NCBI GenBank assembly: GCA_017353815.1
Contig: JAFMSB010000136.1
Span: 1 to 5,565, forward strand
DNA length: 5,565 nucleotides
Source of the DNA: Methylocapsa sp.
GTDB taxonomy: Bacteria; Pseudomonadota; Alphaproteobacteria; Rhizobiales; Beijerinckiaceae
Direction: 5' to 3'
Shown: one piece after another, positions 4,859 through 5,565 of the stretch
Position numbering within the stretch: the first letter of the stretch is position 1
How the letters are laid out: each line of letters begins with the position of its first letter
The notes under the pieces: generated by a model
Databases searched by the model: none
Seen by the model: only the letters and a program-made list of their open reading frames with translations
What the model was told of the DNA's origin: nothing
Translations under genes and position numbers: made by a program

Positions 4859-5565
4859 ATGTCTTCTAAAACTGCCCTGGCTCGCGCGGGCGCATTGGCT
4901 GCCGCGGCCATATTTGCGGGGCCAGCGTTTGCTGCCGAGCCCGTACCCTCGCCACCTCCGCCTCCCGCCTTCACCTGGACCGGCCTCTATTTCGGCGCCC
5001 AGATCGGCGGCGTGTGGGGCCATGACCCTGTCTTCTGGAGCGGCATATCGAACGATGACGAGCGGGCCTTCGGCGCGTTCACCGATTCCCCCTCAGGCGT
5101 GATTGGCGGCGTCCATGCCGGCTACAATCTCCAATATAACCCCTGGCTGGTGTTTGGCATCGAAGGTTCTGTCGACGGCACGAGTCTCAACCGCACTGTC
5201 GCGGTTCCGGTGAACGACGCCTTTTTCGACACGCCAGGCGTCATAACGTCGACGACGCAGGCGAGCGTCCAGGGCTCGCTGCGCGGCCGCCTCGGCATCG
5301 CCTTCGACCGGCTCCTCGTTTATGGCACCGGCGGCGTCGCCGTCACCAATCCCAACACGACCATCATCGACACGACAGGCTTCTTCACCGGCGTTCCGGG
5401 GACCAATTCGACCTTCACCAATGTGCGCGCCGGATGGACCGCGGGCGGGGGCATCGAATATGCCGTCGCCGACAATTGGTGGGTGCGCGCCGAGTGGCGC
5501 TATTCGAATTTCGGCACAACCACGGACTTCCCTTTCCTCGGTCAGCTTCCGTTCCCCAACAGCTT
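4859..5565 (+). CDS. outer-membrane beta-barrel protein (rhizobial Omp25/RopB-like porin family), 3' end outside the window
   Basis: Open from ATG 4859 to the window end, giving 235 complete codons with no stop, so the C-terminus is missing. It begins with a signal peptide (MSSKTALARAGALAAAAIFA...), probably cleaved after A25 (AFA before AEP). A Pro-rich linker (PSPPPPP, about 30-36) follows, then FTWTGLYFGAQIGGVWG at about 38-54, the usual first strand of small OmpA-like barrels in Rhizobiales. Further strand-like segments with alternating hydrophobic and aromatic residues include GVIGGVHAGYNLQY, QGSLRGRLGIAFDRLLVYGTGGVAV and GWTAGGGIEYAVADNWWVRAEWRYSNFG (about 192-219), the last being highly characteristic of the family. 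These proteins lie in the outer membrane and are often annotated as outer membrane immunogenic protein; pore function is not established by sequence. Family assignment is firm, the particular role is not. Confidence 0.88.
   Translation, partial: MSSKTALARAGALAAAAIFAGPAFAAEPVPSPPPPPAFTWTGLYFGAQIGGVWGHDPVFWSGISNDDERAFGAFTDSPSGVIGGVHAGYNLQYNPWLVFGIEGSVDGTSLNRTVAVPVNDAFFDTPGVITSTTQASVQGSLRGRLGIAFDRLLVYGTGGVAVTNPNTTIIDTTGFFTGVPGTNSTFTNVRAGWTAGGGIEYAVADNWWVRAEWRYSNFGTTTDFPFLGQLPFPNS

Noticed and set aside
4432..4974. Minus-strand open frame opposite the Cys-rich protein and the barrel gene
   Set aside because: Low-complexity Gly/Ala/Arg-rich translation crossing two plus-strand genes; the plus-strand products have a signal segment and recognisable family features.
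1..5565. Mobile element, CRISPR array, toxin-antitoxin or other accessory system
   Set aside because: No transposase, integrase, regularly spaced repeats, terminal inverted repeats or tRNA-like structure was seen; the gene content is ordinary envelope housekeeping.

Overview
The window looks like a chromosomal segment of an alphaproteobacterium, most likely Rhizobiales/Hyphomicrobiales and possibly a Beijerinckiaceae- or Methylocystaceae-like lineage. This rests on the high G+C, the METRANY start of the MCE protein, the STAS domain fused to the MlaE permease, and a rhizobial-type small outer-membrane beta-barrel. No tRNA, rRNA, CRISPR array, insertion sequence or phage gene was seen.

Layout. 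Positions 1-286 hold no gene I can support, only a possible promoter near the left edge pointing out of the window. From 4090 down to 287 the minus strand carries a four-gene operon for an Mla-type (MCE) lipid transporter. In transcription order it encodes a STAS-MlaE fusion permease (4090-2951), the MlaF ATPase (2954-2040, best start a TTG overlapping the mlaE stop), the MlaD substrate-binding protein (2003-1074), and a PqiC-like auxiliary lipoprotein (about 877-287). Positions 4091-4335 are a divergent intergenic region with an AT-rich stretch on the mla side and direct TGTAAC repeats next to the rightward gene. On the plus strand follow a small Cys/His-rich exported protein resembling DUF2946 (4336-4782) and the first 235 codons of an outer-membrane beta-barrel protein (4859 to the window end).

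How the genes work together. MlaE and MlaF should form the inner-membrane ABC core. MlaD sits on its periplasmic face as the lipid-handling MCE ring, and the lipoprotein probably helps bridge to the outer membrane. The STAS domain that E. coli supplies as separate MlaB is part of the permease chain here. The likely role is maintenance of outer-membrane lipid asymmetry. The beta-barrel gene on the other side is also an envelope gene, but nothing in the sequence ties it to the transporter.

The window is mostly ordinary. The points worth a second look are the TTGA overlap that sets the mlaF start, a Shine-Dalgarno-preceded 16-codon ORF in the unusually long mlaD-lipoprotein gap, the direct repeats running into the start codon at 4336, and the Cys-rich cluster of the DUF2946-like protein. 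I did not find a convincing new system.
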